Positions 1 to 7,113 are shown, numbered from the stretch's first letter. The stretch: DNA of 9,218 nt from Spirochaeta sp. (GCA_030590585.1 JAUUYD010000058.1:1-9218); one strand, 5' to 3'. Notes: generated from the letters alone by a model not told the origin. Translations and numbers: made by a program.

Positions 1-837
1 GTTTTAGCCACCGGCGGCGGTGCTATGGTGAAGGCCGCTTACTCCAGCGGTACCCCGGCCTACGGTGTGGGCCCCGGGAACGCCGTGCAGATTATCGCTG
101 AAGATGCCGATGTGGCCGATGCGGCGGCCAAGGTGGTGCTCAGCAAGTGCTTCGACAATGCCACCAGCTGCTCCAGCGAGAATTCGGTGATTATCCATGA
201 GTCGGTGTACGACGAATTTGTGGAACTTTTAAGCTCAGGCGGCGGCTGGATGGCCGGTGGCGAAGAGCGGGAAAAGCTTAAAGCATGGATGTGGCAGCCC
301 AACAAAAAGGGCCATGTGGGACTCTATCCGGGTATCATTGCCAAGGATGCGGCTACCATCGCTTCTGATGCCGGTATATTCATGCCCGCTGATAAGAGAA
401 TGATCATGGTGGAGGGCACCATGCCGTTGGAAGAGGATAAGTTCGCCGAGGAGAAACTCTCCCCGGTACTCACCCTCTGGAAGTACACCGATTTCAATGA
501 GGGTTATGAGATTCTCAAGCGACTTACCGATAACAACGGTACCGGTCACTCCTGCGGCATCCATACTAAAACCTCAGAATATGTTGAACAGCTGAGCGAG
601 TCCATGAAAACCAGTCGGATTTTGGTGAATCAGCCTCAAGCCCCGGGAAACGGCGGCAATTTCTGGAACGGTATGCCCTCCACGGTCACCCTGGGATGCG
701 GAACCTGGGGGGGGAATATCACAACCGAGAACATCAACTATCGGCACTTTCTGAACATTACCTGGGTGTCCGAGCTCCTGCCGACTACCAAACCCACCGA
801 CGAAGAAATTTTCGGTGAGTGGGTGAATAGTGAATAG
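1..837 (+). CDS. CoA-acylating aldehyde dehydrogenase, 5'-truncated; probable sulfoacetaldehyde dehydrogenase (acylating)
   Basis: The frame is open from base 1, so the gene begins outside the window. The 278 visible residues lack perhaps 180-200 N-terminal ones. Seen: the nucleotide-binding stretch ATGGGAMVKAAYSSG followed by GVGPGN near residues 3-27, and the catalytic-cysteine segment FDNATSCSSE (AdhE-type acylating enzymes have FDN..ICASE). The C-terminal GCGTWGGN block is also typical of acylating enzymes. Family knowledge: these enzymes interconvert an aldehyde, NAD(P)+ and CoA with an acyl-CoA. The C-terminal INYRHFLNITWVS and KPTDEEIFGEW recall sulfoacetaldehyde dehydrogenases (SauS/SqwD type) more than AdhE or EutE. 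The downstream ADP-forming CoA ligase supports aldehyde to acyl-CoA to acid plus ATP, or the reverse. The next gene starts 12 bases downstream. Alternative substrates are acetaldehyde, succinate semialdehyde or malonate semialdehyde. The enzyme class is secure; the substrate is inferred. Confidence 0.85.
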   Translation, partial: VLATGGGAMVKAAYSSGTPAYGVGPGNAVQIIAEDADVADAAAKVVLSKCFDNATSCSSENSVIIHESVYDEFVELLSSGGGWMAGGEEREKLKAWMWQPNKKGHVGLYPGIIAKDAATIASDAGIFMPADKRMIMVEGTMPLEEDKFAEEKLSPVLTLWKYTDFNEGYEILKRLTDNNGTGHSCGIHTKTSEYVEQLSESMKTSRILVNQPQAPGNGGNFWNGMPSTVTLGCGTWGGNITTENINYRHFLNITWVSELLPTTKPTDEEIFGEWVNSE

Positions 838-849
838 AAGGATCGAACG

Positions 850-1974
850 ATGAAACTTTTTGAATATCAGGCCAAGGCCGCTTTCCATGAGGCCGGGATA
901 CCGGTTCCCAGGAGTGTTCTTGCTACAACACGAGCTGGTGTAAAGGAGGCCCTGGACAAGATCGGTTTGCCGGCGGTCCTGAAGTCCCAGGTTCTCACCG
1001 GGGGACGCGGCAAAGCTGGGCTCATCCGGGTGGTTAAAGACGAATCGGCAGCATTGGAGGTTGCCGACACCCTCTTTTCCTCACCCCACAAAGTAAAAAC
1101 ACTCCTGGTGGAAGAGGCGGTGGACATTGATCGGGAGATCTATGTCGCGATTACTGTTGATCCTGTAAAAGGACAGGCTCTCATTCTGGCCAGTACCGAG
1201 GGGGGTGTCGAAATCGAAGAGCTGGCAATTACCGCACCAGAGAAGATCCTCCGTGAGCCGGTGGATCTGGAGCAAGGCCTTCAGCCGTTTCAGGTGCGAA
1301 ATATTACCAAAGCCCTGGATCTTGAAGGAGCAGCGGAGAATGGTGCGGGTAATGTAATAAGTGCCCTCTGGAAAGTTTTCCGGGAGAAGGACGCGGAATT
1401 GGCGGAAATCAATCCACTCTTCCTCACCAAAGGCGGCGATGTGATAGCCGGAGACGGCAAGCTGATGCTGGACGATAACTCCCAATGGCGTCAGGGAGAT
1501 TTCGTGGCAGGAGCTGAGTATTTTGATTCCGATGCGGCATATGAGGCGGCAAATGAGGGCATCCCCTACCTGCAGTTTGATGGGGATATCAGCCTGATGT
1601 GTGCCGGTGCCGGACTCACGACCACCGTTTACGATCTTGTGATCGATGAAGGGGGCACTGTGGCCAACTACCTGGAGTTCGGCGGCCCCAACTACCGCCG
1701 GGCGGATAAAGCCATGGAACTCTGTCTGAAAAACGATTCCAAGGTTATTCTCATGGTTACTTTCGGAACCATCGCCAGGGCCGACGTGATGGCCGAGGGC
1801 ATTGTGGAGGCCATGAAAGAACTCAAACCCGATCGACCCATCGTTACATGCATTCGGGGAACCAATGAAGAGGGCGCCGTGAAAATCCTCGAAGAGGCAG
1901 GGCTTACACCTCTCTTCGATACCGAAGAGGCTGTCCGAGCTGCAGTGGCCCTGGCCCGGGGAGGCGCTTCATGA
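850..1974 (+). CDS. ADP-forming acyl-CoA synthetase beta subunit (SucC-like; candidate sulfoacetate-CoA ligase subunit)
   Basis: At 374 residues this is close to the usual length of succinyl-CoA synthetase beta (about 388). The start has an AGAAGGA ribosome site at 836-842. The N-terminal ATP-grasp domain has KSQVLTGGRGKAG (45-57). AEINPL (185-190) and GDGKL (201-205) are the Mg/nucleotide residues. The C-terminal ligase domain begins near 250 with CAGAGL. Known family role: with the alpha subunit it makes acyl-CoA plus ADP and Pi from acid, ATP and CoA, reversibly, in the cytoplasm. Odd: the SucC motif around GGGA reads GGPN (278-281) and NIFGGIVR reads VTFGTIAR (303-310), so the acid is probably not succinate. 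Placed after an acylating dehydrogenase, it most likely recovers ATP from that enzyme's acyl-CoA product. Inference: sulfoacetyl-CoA, as for SqwKL-type ligases; a malate- or malonate-type ligase is the alternative. Confidence 0.85.
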   Translation: MKLFEYQAKAAFHEAGIPVPRSVLATTRAGVKEALDKIGLPAVLKSQVLTGGRGKAGLIRVVKDESAALEVADTLFSSPHKVKTLLVEEAVDIDREIYVAITVDPVKGQALILASTEGGVEIEELAITAPEKILREPVDLEQGLQPFQVRNITKALDLEGAAENGAGNVISALWKVFREKDAELAEINPLFLTKGGDVIAGDGKLMLDDNSQWRQGDFVAGAEYFDSDAAYEAANEGIPYLQFDGDISLMCAGAGLTTTVYDLVIDEGGTVANYLEFGGPNYRRADKAMELCLKNDSKVILMVTFGTIARADVMAEGIVEAMKELKPDRPIVTCIRGTNEEGAVKILEEAGLTPLFDTEEAVRAAVALARGGAS

Positions 1975-2861
1975 GCATTTTCATCGATACAAGCACACGT
2001 GTATTGGTCCAGGGAATCACCGGAAAGGAGGGTTCCTTCTGGACCGGTCACATGAGAAGCCTGGGTACCAACGTCGTTGCCGGAGTTACTCCGGGTAAGG
2101 AGGGGCAGGATGTGGACGGCATTCCTGTATACCATTCGGTCCGCCGTGCGCTTAAATATCATAAGGCCGATGCGGCGATGCTCTTTGTCCCACCCCGGTT
2201 TACGATGGATGCTGTTTTCGAAGCTCTGGATGCCGGCATTAAAAAGATTGTGACCATTGCCGACGGCATCCCTCTTCAGGACTCTCTCCGTATCCGCCGG
2301 GCCGCATTGAATGCAGGGGCCCGTGTGGTGGGAGGCAACACCTCCGGTGTGATTTCCCCGGGGCAGGCTATGATGGGGTTCTTCCCCTGGTGGATCGAAC
2401 GAGTCTACAAGCCCGGACGAATCGGCGTTATGACCCGTTCGGGCAGCCTGACCAACGAAGTCACCGCAATGGTGGTGGAAGCCGGCTTCGGTGTATCTAC
2501 TCTTATCGGTGTCGGAGGCGATCCGGTTCCCGGCACCCGTTTTGCCGATATGCTTCCCGACTACCAGGCCGATCCCGACACCGATGCCATTGTAATCATC
2601 GGAGAGCTGGGCGGAACCATGGAGGAGGAGTGCGCCGAGATGGTATCCTCCGGTGCTTTCACCAAACCTCTGGTGGCGTTCCTCGCCGGGCGTAACGCCC
2701 CGAAAGGTAAAAGAATGGGCCATGCAGGAGCTATCGTTACAGGCGGGAAAGGCGATGTCGCTTCGAAAACCGCCACTTTGAAGGCCGTAGGGGCCGGGGT
2801 TGCAGAGCGGCCCCGACAGGTGGGGCCGCTCCTGAAGGATGCTCTGGGAGTGACATCATGA
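1971..2861 (+). CDS. ADP-forming acyl-CoA synthetase alpha subunit (SucD-like; candidate sulfoacetate-CoA ligase subunit)
   Basis: This 296-residue protein overlaps the beta gene by ATGA, implying translational coupling and 1:1 assembly. It aligns well by eye with SucD: a CoA-binding Rossmann domain with VQGITGKEG (13-21), GGDPVPG (182-188), GELGG (211-215), and KRMGHAGAI (247-255) holding the phosphorylated histidine at His251. Family role: the histidine relays phosphate between nucleotide and acyl phosphate, and CoA binds the N-terminal domain. Odd: the SucD motif GPNCPGVITPGE is GGNTSGVISPGQ (121-132), so the cysteine is Thr124. The next stretch is aromatic, FFPWWIERVY (137-146), slightly longer than in E. 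coli SucD. These changes lie near the CoA/acid site and argue for a substrate other than succinate. The transporter start overlaps its stop, again by ATGA. The enzyme family is secure; sulfoacetate as substrate is inferred from context. Confidence 0.85.
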   Translation: MSIFIDTSTRVLVQGITGKEGSFWTGHMRSLGTNVVAGVTPGKEGQDVDGIPVYHSVRRALKYHKADAAMLFVPPRFTMDAVFEALDAGIKKIVTIADGIPLQDSLRIRRAALNAGARVVGGNTSGVISPGQAMMGFFPWWIERVYKPGRIGVMTRSGSLTNEVTAMVVEAGFGVSTLIGVGGDPVPGTRFADMLPDYQADPDTDAIVIIGELGGTMEEECAEMVSSGAFTKPLVAFLAGRNAPKGKRMGHAGAIVTGGKGDVASKTATLKAVGAGVAERPRQVGPLLKDALGVTS

Positions 2862-4324
2862 ACCGTTTGAAAACCACATCCTCCTCGACGACGAGCTCCG
2901 GTATCATCCTGGCCGTTGCTCTTTTCGTCGCTTTCGCCGCCTGGCTCTTTCCTCTGCCCGAGTCGTTCACCGCAGTGGGAGGTGTCTCACTCTCGCCTGC
3001 TGGTCAGACTTCAATGGGTATCTTGCTTTTTGCCCTCATTCTCTGGATAACCGAAGCCATCCCCTTTCACATCACCGGGCTGCTGGGAGTGTTCTTTCTG
3101 GCTCTCTTCGGGGTTGATAGTTTTAAAAACGTCGTAAACGTGGGCTTCGGGAACCATATTTTCGTGTTTTTTCTGGGGGTTCTCATCCTCTCGGCATTCA
3201 TCACCCACAGCGGCTTAGGTAAAAGGATTTCCGTGTTTCTTCTCTCCAAAACAGGGAATTCCACGAAGATGATCCTGTTGGGATTCATTTTAACCGGTAC
3301 CCTGCTCTCCATGTGGCTCACCAACATGGCCGTGGCCGCCATGTTGATGCCCCTTGGTGTCTCTATCCTGGAAGAAGAAGGTGTAACGCCTTTAAAGTCC
3401 AACTTCGGTAAGGCTTTGATGATATCCATCTGCTGGGGATCCATTGTCGGCGGCATTGCAACCCCCTCAGGCGCCGGCCCCAACCCCCTGGCCATCGGAT
3501 TCCTTAAAGAAATGGCCGGTATCGATGTTACGTTTATCGACTGGATGGTATACGGCGTACCTTCAGCGGCATTGCTTATCCTGCCGGTCTGGGGTGCTTT
3601 GCTCCTCTTCTTCCCACCGGAGATGAAGCATCTGAAAAAGACGAAGGAAGAACTGACTCAGGAATTCAAGGATCTGCCTGCTATGGGCCGCGAAGAGAAG
3701 ATCACCTTGGCGCTTTTCCTTCTCACCATCGTGCTGTGGGTCACCTCTCCCTGGATTTCAAAGTTGCTTCAGATTGATATCCCCATATCCATGCCTATAC
3801 TGCTTACAGGAAGCCTTTTCTTCTTTCCGGGCCTGGCCACAACATCCTGGAAAAAAGTGGAACAGGAGATCAGTTGGAGCGGCATCCTGCTGGTGGTAAC
3901 CGGAATCTCCATCGGTATGATGCTCTACCGGACCGGTGCCGCCGAATGGCTTTCCATTCTACTTCTGGGCGGACTGGGTGGTATACATCCCTTCCTACTG
4001 GTGTTTCTCGTGGTGCTGATAATCAGCTTTCTGAAAATCGCATTCTCATCCAATACCGTTACAGCGACTATTGTAATTCCCATCATGATCGCCCTGGCCA
4101 GGGTTATCGGCGTGGACACCTTGAGCATCGCCATTCCGGCAGCTCTCACTACATCGATGGCTTTTATCCTGGTTACCTCCAGTCCTACCAATGTTATACC
4201 GTACTCGGCCGGATATTTTACAATTAAAGACATGGCTGTAGCCGGAGTCGCCATAACCGTGGTGGCCTCGGGAATCGTGGCGTCGGTTATTTTCCTGGTG
4301 GGGAGTTTACGGGGACTGTATTGA
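2858..4324 (+). CDS. DASS/SLC13-family anion transporter (SLC13 family permease), candidate organosulfonate carrier
   Basis: This 488-residue, strongly hydrophobic inner-membrane protein has a short polar N-terminus rich in Ser/Thr, and many membrane spans split by a charged loop at about 255-280. Hallmarks of the divalent anion:sodium symporter fold are present: a re-entrant loop region near 153-165, SGAGPN (204-209), a second SNT motif at 398-400, and a second SPTN motif at 442-445. Family members move di- and tricarboxylates, sulfate or related anions, usually with Na+. Odd: the first SNT motif is replaced by TNM (155-157). In VcINDY the two SNT motifs contact the two ends of the dicarboxylate, so an asymmetric substrate such as a sulfonate is plausible. 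The ATGA overlap with the alpha subunit ties it to the same metabolite. Whether it exports the acid product or imports substrate cannot be told. Confidence 0.85.
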   Translation: MNRLKTTSSSTTSSGIILAVALFVAFAAWLFPLPESFTAVGGVSLSPAGQTSMGILLFALILWITEAIPFHITGLLGVFFLALFGVDSFKNVVNVGFGNHIFVFFLGVLILSAFITHSGLGKRISVFLLSKTGNSTKMILLGFILTGTLLSMWLTNMAVAAMLMPLGVSILEEEGVTPLKSNFGKALMISICWGSIVGGIATPSGAGPNPLAIGFLKEMAGIDVTFIDWMVYGVPSAALLILPVWGALLLFFPPEMKHLKKTKEELTQEFKDLPAMGREEKITLALFLLTIVLWVTSPWISKLLQIDIPISMPILLTGSLFFFPGLATTSWKKVEQEISWSGILLVVTGISIGMMLYRTGAAEWLSILLLGGLGGIHPFLLVFLVVLIISFLKIAFSSNTVTATIVIPIMIALARVIGVDTLSIAIPAALTTSMAFILVTSSPTNVIPYSAGYFTIKDMAVAGVAITVVASGIVASVIFLVGSLRGLY

Positions 4325-4352
4325 TGTACGAGTTATTATTAGGAGGTAAATC

Positions 4353-5252
4353 ATGAAATTGACAAATCCCATGTCCATGGTGAAAAAAGCTCGGGAAGGA
4401 CAATATGCCGTTCCCGCGTTCAATACAAACGGTGGAAATTACGATATTACCAGAGCGGCACTGGAATCCGCTCAGGAAATGGGTTCCCCGCTCATACTTC
4501 AGGTATATGAACCAAATTGTCACTACCGTGGCTTTGAATATGTGGTCAACCTGGTAAAGTTCTTGTGTGACGACCTGGAAATAACCGTTCCGACAGCTCT
4601 CCATCTCGATCACGGGAAAAGCCTCGAATCCATAACGAAAGCAATCCGCGCCGGATTTACAGGCGTTATGCTTGACGCCTCTCATAAGCCGCTTGAGGAA
4701 AACATTACGCTTCTTGGAAAGGCTGTTGAATTCGCTCACCCCCTTGGCGTTGCCGTGGAAGCGGAAGTTGGTTATGTAAAGGGAAATGAGCCCCCCAAAC
4801 AGAAGCAAATTGGCCGCATTGAACCTCCGGAGGAACCTTCAATCCCCCCATTTTATACAGAAATCGAAGAGGCCACACATTTTGTAAACAAGGTTGATGT
4901 TGACCTCCTTGCCGTATCGGTGGGGACAACCCACGGAGTGTTTAAAAGGCAAACAGGAATAGATTTCAACCTTCTTGATAAAATTCACAACACCGTATCC
5001 CTACCTCTCGTACAGCACGGCACCGGGGGTATCTCTCTCGAGAATCTATCAAGGCTGGCTAAAGGGGGAATGTCCAAAGTCAATTTCGGAGAGCCGTTCC
5101 GCTACAACTTTATTAATAACTTCTACAATCTCTCCGATAACATGGAACATCTTTGGCAGGCCTGGAAAATTCAGCAGAAAGTAAAGGAACTTCTAAAGGC
5201 GGATATGATAGATATCATTAAAGCGCTCGGATCGGACGGGAAAGCATTCTGA
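4353..5252 (+). CDS. class II (metal-dependent) ketose-(bis)phosphate-type aldolase with altered phosphate site
   Basis: This is 299 residues, the usual size for the KbaY/GatY/IolJ/FbaA group. The start is fixed by a strong AGGAGG at 4341-4346, six bases upstream of ATG. Seen: LHLDHG (84-88; Asp86 and metal ligand His87), VMLDASH (105-111), VEAEVG (135-140), GTTHG with His194, QHGTGG with His222, and a C-terminal SDGKAF resembling the SAGKA tail. The metal site is therefore intact, and the reaction should be retro-aldol cleavage of a ketose. Odd: the phosphate-binding region differs. The canonical HG(x)S serine is Gly225, and N-x-x-T is N244-F-G-E247, putting a glutamate where phosphate usually sits. 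Its donor may not be phosphorylated, or may bind differently. It is 28 bases after the transporter, probably in the same operon, and visibly less GC-rich than its upstream neighbours. Candidate roles are sulfofructose(-phosphate) aldolase or an IolJ-like enzyme. Confidence 0.85.
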   Translation: MKLTNPMSMVKKAREGQYAVPAFNTNGGNYDITRAALESAQEMGSPLILQVYEPNCHYRGFEYVVNLVKFLCDDLEITVPTALHLDHGKSLESITKAIRAGFTGVMLDASHKPLEENITLLGKAVEFAHPLGVAVEAEVGYVKGNEPPKQKQIGRIEPPEEPSIPPFYTEIEEATHFVNKVDVDLLAVSVGTTHGVFKRQTGIDFNLLDKIHNTVSLPLVQHGTGGISLENLSRLAKGGMSKVNFGEPFRYNFINNFYNLSDNMEHLWQAWKIQQKVKELLKADMIDIIKALGSDGKAF

Positions 5253-5333
5253 GATACATGAGGGTAGATGGCCCTGTTTACCGATGTTGAATATCTCCTG
5301 ATTTCTGATACTTTTTTACTGCCAAGTAAAGTA
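5251..5333 (+). terminator. possible weak terminator or structured spacer after the aldolase
   Basis: Directly after the aldolase stop, GAGATA (5251-5256) can pair with TATCTC (5292-5297), enclosing AGGG/CCCT (5261-5264 with 5272-5275). A second hairpin follows: TTTACT (5315-5320), loop GCCA, AGTAAA (5325-5330). It is extendable by TAC/GTA across a three-base bulge and overlaps the run of six T at 5312-5317. The stems are AU-rich and the T-run is not placed as in a textbook intrinsic terminator, so an operator or simple leader structure is equally possible. Confidence 0.25.
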
Positions 5334-5400
5334 CGTTCCTCCCGGGAAAGCAAAGAATGGGGTGACACTGATCCCGAAATTCAGACTATGGGACATTATT

Positions 5401-5478
5401 TATATTGCCAAGTTCAATCCAGCCTTGCATAATTTACTTGCTGTTACTAATTAAATTTGTATTAAATCAGCAAAGGAG
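5401..5478 (+). promoter_or_regulatory. AT-rich promoter-like region and ribosome site for the cupin gene
   Basis: The rest of the 230-base gap (5253-5483) holds no gene. Its last part is markedly AT-rich, with TTGCAT (5425-5430), TTGCTG (5438-5443) and TATTAA (5460-5465) as loose promoter elements. None of the pairings is fully convincing in both match and distance. AAAGGAG at 5472-5478 is a good ribosome site for ATG at 5484. The length of the gap and the base composition change suggest the cupin gene has its own promoter. Confidence 0.3.
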
Positions 5479-5483
5479 CATCC

Positions 5484-6239
5484 ATGCCGAAACCCGGTCA
5501 TATATTCAATGCCGTCGACAGTCGTTGTGAATTGAAGGAAATTTTCAACAACAGGGATAGCCACCTGGAGTTCCTCAGCACAGCCAACCTGCGAATCCGC
5601 AACTGTGAAAGCCCGTCGTACGCATTTCCGGGAGAAGAGGTTCTGCTGTTTAATCTCGGTGCTCCTGTGGAATGCCGGGTTGGGCAATCTGAATATACTT
5701 TGGAGCACTATGACGTTCTTTATGTCACAATCGGAGAAGGTTTCCGCATATCCCACCAGGGGGAGGAAGATGGTCATCTCTATGTATATCGAGCTCCCGG
5801 AGAAAATCAATACCCCGTGTTTCATTCCAGTTTCAAAGGTGTCAAAGTTGATGATGAGAGAATTCGTCACCTGAATCGTAAAATCGTATACAAAATGTTC
5901 GATGTCTCAGAAGAGGCAAACAAGTTCATGGCCGGGTATACCTTCTACAAGGATCACACCCGAGCCTGGCCTCCTCACAACCATACCGACCAGGAGGAAG
6001 TGTACAGCTTCATCGAAGGCGAAGGGGCCATGACGGTATATAAGGACGACGAGAACCAGACCTTTGTAACTTCGGTCGGGGTAGGAGACCATGTCACCAT
6101 ACCTGTGTTGAACTATCATCCGGTATTCAGCCACGAAAGCCCTCTGTGCTTCATCTGGTGTATCGCCGGCGAACGTTATTGGGTCGGGGACAAGAACAGC
6201 AATTTCATGAAAGGTGAAAAGGGAGATATCACCACTTAA
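5484..6239 (+). CDS. KduI/IolB-like bicupin sugar isomerase (5-deoxy-glucuronate isomerase family; candidate sulfoquinovose isomerase)
   Basis: At 251 residues this is slightly shorter than IolB or KduI (about 270-280). AAAGGAG five bases upstream fixes the start. Two cupin halves are evident: an N-terminal one at about 40-110 that lacks the metal motif, and a C-terminal one at about 145-230. The latter carries PPHNHTDQEEVY (163-174), with metal ligands His165, His167, Glu171 or Glu172, and probably His212 in LNYHPV. This matches the IolB/KduI arrangement, which isomerises an open-chain aldose-type uronate to the ketose. Between a class II aldolase and a transaldolase, an aldose-to-ketose step is the natural job. 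In a sulfoglycolytic setting that would be sulfoquinovose to 6-deoxy-6-sulfofructose; my recollection that sulfo-TAL isomerases are cupins of this type is not firm. Alternatives are true 5-deoxy-glucuronate isomerase in inositol breakdown, or a uronate isomerase. It stands alone, with gaps of 231 and 205 bases. Confidence 0.7.
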   Translation: MPKPGHIFNAVDSRCELKEIFNNRDSHLEFLSTANLRIRNCESPSYAFPGEEVLLFNLGAPVECRVGQSEYTLEHYDVLYVTIGEGFRISHQGEEDGHLYVYRAPGENQYPVFHSSFKGVKVDDERIRHLNRKIVYKMFDVSEEANKFMAGYTFYKDHTRAWPPHNHTDQEEVYSFIEGEGAMTVYKDDENQTFVTSVGVGDHVTIPVLNYHPVFSHESPLCFIWCIAGERYWVGDKNSNFMKGEKGDITT

Positions 6240-6390
6240 TTTGGAAATGATGCGCAGAGGTTATTACTTCTTTTAACCAATGGCGGAAGCGACAATACCA
6301 TTTACCGGATTTGATTTCAGCCTGATCATCCAGGTTCACCGAATATGAGTCCACGGGAGGAGGTGGTTGGAGTTCGGGTCCTTCTGTAAC

Positions 6391-6411
6391 AATTGAACTC
6401 ACAGGTCAATT
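6391..6411 (+). promoter_or_regulatory. operator-like dyad overlapping a candidate promoter for the transaldolase unit
   Basis: AATTGAAC (6391-6398) and GGTCAATT (6404-6411) form an inverted repeat around TCACA: six perfect outer pairs and one inner mismatch. It overlaps a candidate -35 (TTGAAC, 6393-6398) that stands 16 bases from a candidate -10 (AATACT, 6415-6420). A transcription-factor operator regulating 6445-8533 is plausible. I saw no second clear copy in the window, so this rests on symmetry and position only. The rest of the gap 6240-6444 shows no gene; GGTTA/TAACC (6259-6263, 6274-6278) is a weak stem after the cupin stop. Confidence 0.3.
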
Positions 6412-6444
6412 CAGAATACTCTATATGATATTATTGGAGTATAT

Positions 6445-7113
6445 ATGAAAATTTTTCTTGATTCAGCCCGCCTCGAAGAGATAAAACAGGCCGTCGACTG
6501 GGGCGTCATCGATGGAGTTACAACCAATCCATCCCATGTAAAAAGTGCCGGGGGCAACCCCAGCGAGATCTATCCGGAAATCTGCCGTCTTGTTTCCGGG
6601 CCGGTAAGTATAGAAACCATCGCTCTGGACGCCGAAGGAATCCTGAGGGAAGGCCGGGCCCTGGCCGAGATATCCGACAATGTCATCGTCAAAGTGCCTG
6701 TTATCCGGGAAGGCATCAAGGCTATCAAAATGCTGTCTGCCGAAGGCATCAGTACCAACGCCACAATCAACTTCACACCGATACAGGCCCTGCTGGCCGC
6801 AAAAGCCGGTGCCACATATATCAGTCCGTTCATCGGCCGCCTGGATTCCGCCGGTCAGAAGGGTGCGGACCTGGCGAATCAGATCCGTCAGATCTACGAT
6901 AATTACGGCTTCAAAACCCAGCTCCTCACCGCGGCTATCCGCCATCCTGAACATGTTCTCCAATCCGCTTTGATAGGGGCCGATGCCTGTACCATGGCCT
7001 TCCCAATTCTCGCAGGCTTGTTCGATCACCATCTCACCGATACGGTCCTTCATCAATTCCTCACAGACTGGGAGGAAGTGCCCAAATGGATTGGCGGCCC
7101 TTATGGTGACTGA
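6445..7113 (+). CDS. short transaldolase (TalC/FSA family; candidate 6-deoxy-6-sulfofructose transaldolase)
   Basis: At 222 residues it has the size of the small TalC/fructose-6-phosphate aldolase group, a single TIM barrel. TTGGAG just upstream supports the ATG. Seen: FLDSA with Asp6, GVTTNPS (24-30), the Schiff-base lysine Lys83 in NVIVKVPV, TNATINF (104-110), and YISPFIGRLD (125-134). Position 129 is Phe, as in true transaldolases such as B. subtilis TalC; fructose-6-phosphate aldolase has Tyr there. That predicts C3-unit transfer rather than free dihydroxyacetone release. Known reaction: ketose plus glyceraldehyde-3-phosphate gives fructose-6-phosphate plus an aldehyde. In sulfo-TAL the donor is sulfofructose and the aldehyde is 3-sulfolactaldehyde. 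The immediately coupled aldehyde dehydrogenase, which would oxidise that aldehyde, supports this over a pentose-phosphate role. A housekeeping TalC remains possible. Confidence 0.85.
   Translation: MKIFLDSARLEEIKQAVDWGVIDGVTTNPSHVKSAGGNPSEIYPEICRLVSGPVSIETIALDAEGILREGRALAEISDNVIVKVPVIREGIKAIKMLSAEGISTNATINFTPIQALLAAKAGATYISPFIGRLDSAGQKGADLANQIRQIYDNYGFKTQLLTAAIRHPEHVLQSALIGADACTMAFPILAGLFDHHLTDTVLHQFLTDWEEVPKWIGGPYGD

Noticed and set aside
25..837. ATG at 25 as the true start of the first gene
   Set aside because: The open frame continues to base 1 with conserved acylating-ALDH residues upstream, so this is an internal methionine of a truncated gene.
1692..2723. Long reverse-strand open frame of 343 codons across the ligase subunits
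   Set aside because: It lies antisense to two well-conserved genes, its translation matches no family I recognise, and it is rich in His/Arg/Gly as expected from a GC-biased shadow frame.
4353..6239. Inositol catabolism (IolJ aldolase plus IolB isomerase) as the main explanation
   Set aside because: Not excluded, but no other inositol genes are visible, the aldolase phosphate site does not look IolJ-like, and the transaldolase, ligase and transporter are not part of that pathway.
6983..7102. Forty-residue N-terminal extension of the aldehyde dehydrogenase
   Set aside because: It overlaps the transaldolase C-terminus in another frame and precedes the normal ALDH start; ATG at 7103 gives the standard length.
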